Below are positions 4,738-5,620 of a DNA stretch of 5,620 bases, piece by piece. Under the pieces are notes generated by a model. That model made no database searches. It was not told where the DNA came from and worked only from the letters and a program-made list of their open reading frames with translations. The stretch is taken from positions 1 through 5,620 of the forward strand of contig DBJV01000088.1 in assembly GCA_002297185.1 (NCBI GenBank), written 5' to 3'. The DNA is from Christensenella sp. UBA767. Lineage in GTDB: Bacteria; Bacillota; Clostridia; Christensenellales; CAG-917. A program made the position numbers and the translations under genes. Each line of letters starts with the position of its first letter. The first letter of the stretch is position 1.

Positions 4738-5620
4738 CTTTGTGGTCGCAACCAAGGACATCCACAATCTTATGCTTTACAACTTGCTTTACTGCCTCTC
4801 TTGCCGGTCCGAGATATTGGCGAGGATCGAAGTGAGAAGGATTGAGAGCAAAGTGTTCGCGGATTGCGGCGGTGCATGCAAGACGGAGGTCGGAGTCGAT
4901 GTTGATCTTGCAGACTGCCATAGAAGCTGCTTTACGGAGCATGTCTTCGGGAACGCCTTGTGCGCCGGGCATGCTGCCACCGTATTGGTTGATGATCTTG
5001 ACAAGGTCTTGCGGAACGGAGGACGCACCGTGCAAAACGATGGGGAATCCGGGCAAGCGCTTGCTGACTTCTTCGAGGATGTCGAAACGAAGTTGAGGTT
5101 GACCTTTGAACTTGTATGCACCGTGGGACGTGCCGATTGCGATTGCAAGAGAATCAACGCCGGTCTTGTTGACAAATTCTTCAACTTGGTCGGGATCGGT
5201 GAATTGAGCGTCTTTTGCCGCAACGTTGACTGCGTCCTCGATGCCTGCGAGTTTGCCGAGTTCTGCCTCGACGACTACGCCGTGATCGTGTGCGTATTCG
5301 ACAACTTGCTTGGTGATGCTGATATTTTCTGCAAACGGATGTGCGCTTGCGTCAATCATAACGGACGTAAAGCCGTGGTCAACGCAGTCTTTGCAGAGCG
5401 CGAAGCTGTCGCCGTGATCGAGGTGCAAGCAAATGGGGAGACCGCTTGTTTCGACTGCTGCCTCAACCATTTTGGTGAGGTAAGTCGTGTTTGCGTATTT
5501 TCTCGCACCGGAGGATACTTGAAGAATAAGCGGAGCTTGCTCTTCGGTGGCTGCCTCGACGATACCTTGGATGATCTCCATATTGTTGACGTTGAACGCG
5601 CCGATGGCGTAGCCGCCGTC
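4733..5620 (-). CDS. fba: Class II fructose-1,6-bisphosphate aldolase (partial, 5' end outside window)
   Basis: This cytoplasmic zinc enzyme cleaves fructose-1,6-bisphosphate to dihydroxyacetone phosphate and glyceraldehyde-3-phosphate, the substrate of gap. The reading frame stays open to the window edge with DGGYAIGAFNVNN, which is family sequence, so the ATG at 5581 is internal and not the start. About 15 N-terminal codons appear to be missing. Numbering from that internal Met, HLDHGD (53-58) gives the catalytic Asp55 and zinc ligand His56. VEAELG is at 104-109. His153 in GTSHGAYKF and His184 in LHGASS are the other expected zinc ligands. KINIDSD (225-231) is the phosphate-binding segment. 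It belongs to the short class IIB type, and related sugar-bisphosphate aldolases such as tagatose-bisphosphate aldolase cannot be fully excluded. The stop codon lies in the base stem of repeat copy 4. Confidence 0.93.
   Translation of the reverse strand, partial: DGGYAIGAFNVNNMEIIQGIVEAATEEQAPLILQVSSGARKYANTTYLTKMVEAAVETSGLPICLHLDHGDSFALCKDCVDHGFTSVMIDASAHPFAENISITKQVVEYAHDHGVVVEAELGKLAGIEDAVNVAAKDAQFTDPDQVEEFVNKTGVDSLAIAIGTSHGAYKFKGQPQLRFDILEEVSKRLPGFPIVLHGASSVPQDLVKIINQYGGSMPGAQGVPEDMLRKAASMAVCKINIDSDLRLACTAAIREHFALNPSHFDPRQYLGPAREAVKQVVKHKIVDVLGCDHKA

Overview
The window looks like part of a chromosome from an uncultured gut-type Firmicute, most likely a Clostridia. The reasons are strong AGGAGG-type ribosome binding sites, a perfect sigma-A promoter, clostridial-looking GAPDH and class II aldolase sequences, and a BspA-type leucine-rich-repeat lipoprotein ending in the GTKEQW-type tail common in gut Clostridia. 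This placement comes from recalled family features, not from a search.

Layout, left to right. Positions 1-82 hold nothing I can assign. A structured palindromic repeat (copy 1, 83-212) abuts and overlaps the stop codon of gap (minus strand, 209-1261, complete). Next come the gap promoter region, an intrinsic terminator (1423-1455) and a large minus-strand gene (1482-3896). That gene encodes an 804-residue lipoprotein with about 15 Cys3His modules followed by 23-residue BspA-type leucine-rich repeats. A short intergenic region contains a consensus promoter for the lipoprotein gene (TTGACA, 17 bp, TATAAT) overlapped by two related palindromic operator-like sites. A small XRE-family repressor gene reads away on the plus strand (4035-4226). 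Positions 4227-4732 are non-coding: an AT-rich stretch, then three more copies of the structured repeat (copies 2, 3 and 4). Copy 4 runs into the stop codon of fba (class II fructose-bisphosphate aldolase, minus strand, cut by the right edge).

The two housekeeping glycolytic genes, gap and fba, flank an accessory pair made of the surface lipoprotein and its probable repressor. The promoter and operator arrangement suggests that the XRE protein silences the lipoprotein gene.

The most interesting content is the four-copy repeat family. Each full copy is a nested hairpin of 127-130 nt. The paired sequence differs between copies but stays complementary, while short internal-loop sequences are conserved. 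The outermost stem differs at most loci and in two cases reaches a neighbouring gene's stop codon. I do not recognise it as a named RNA or repeat family.
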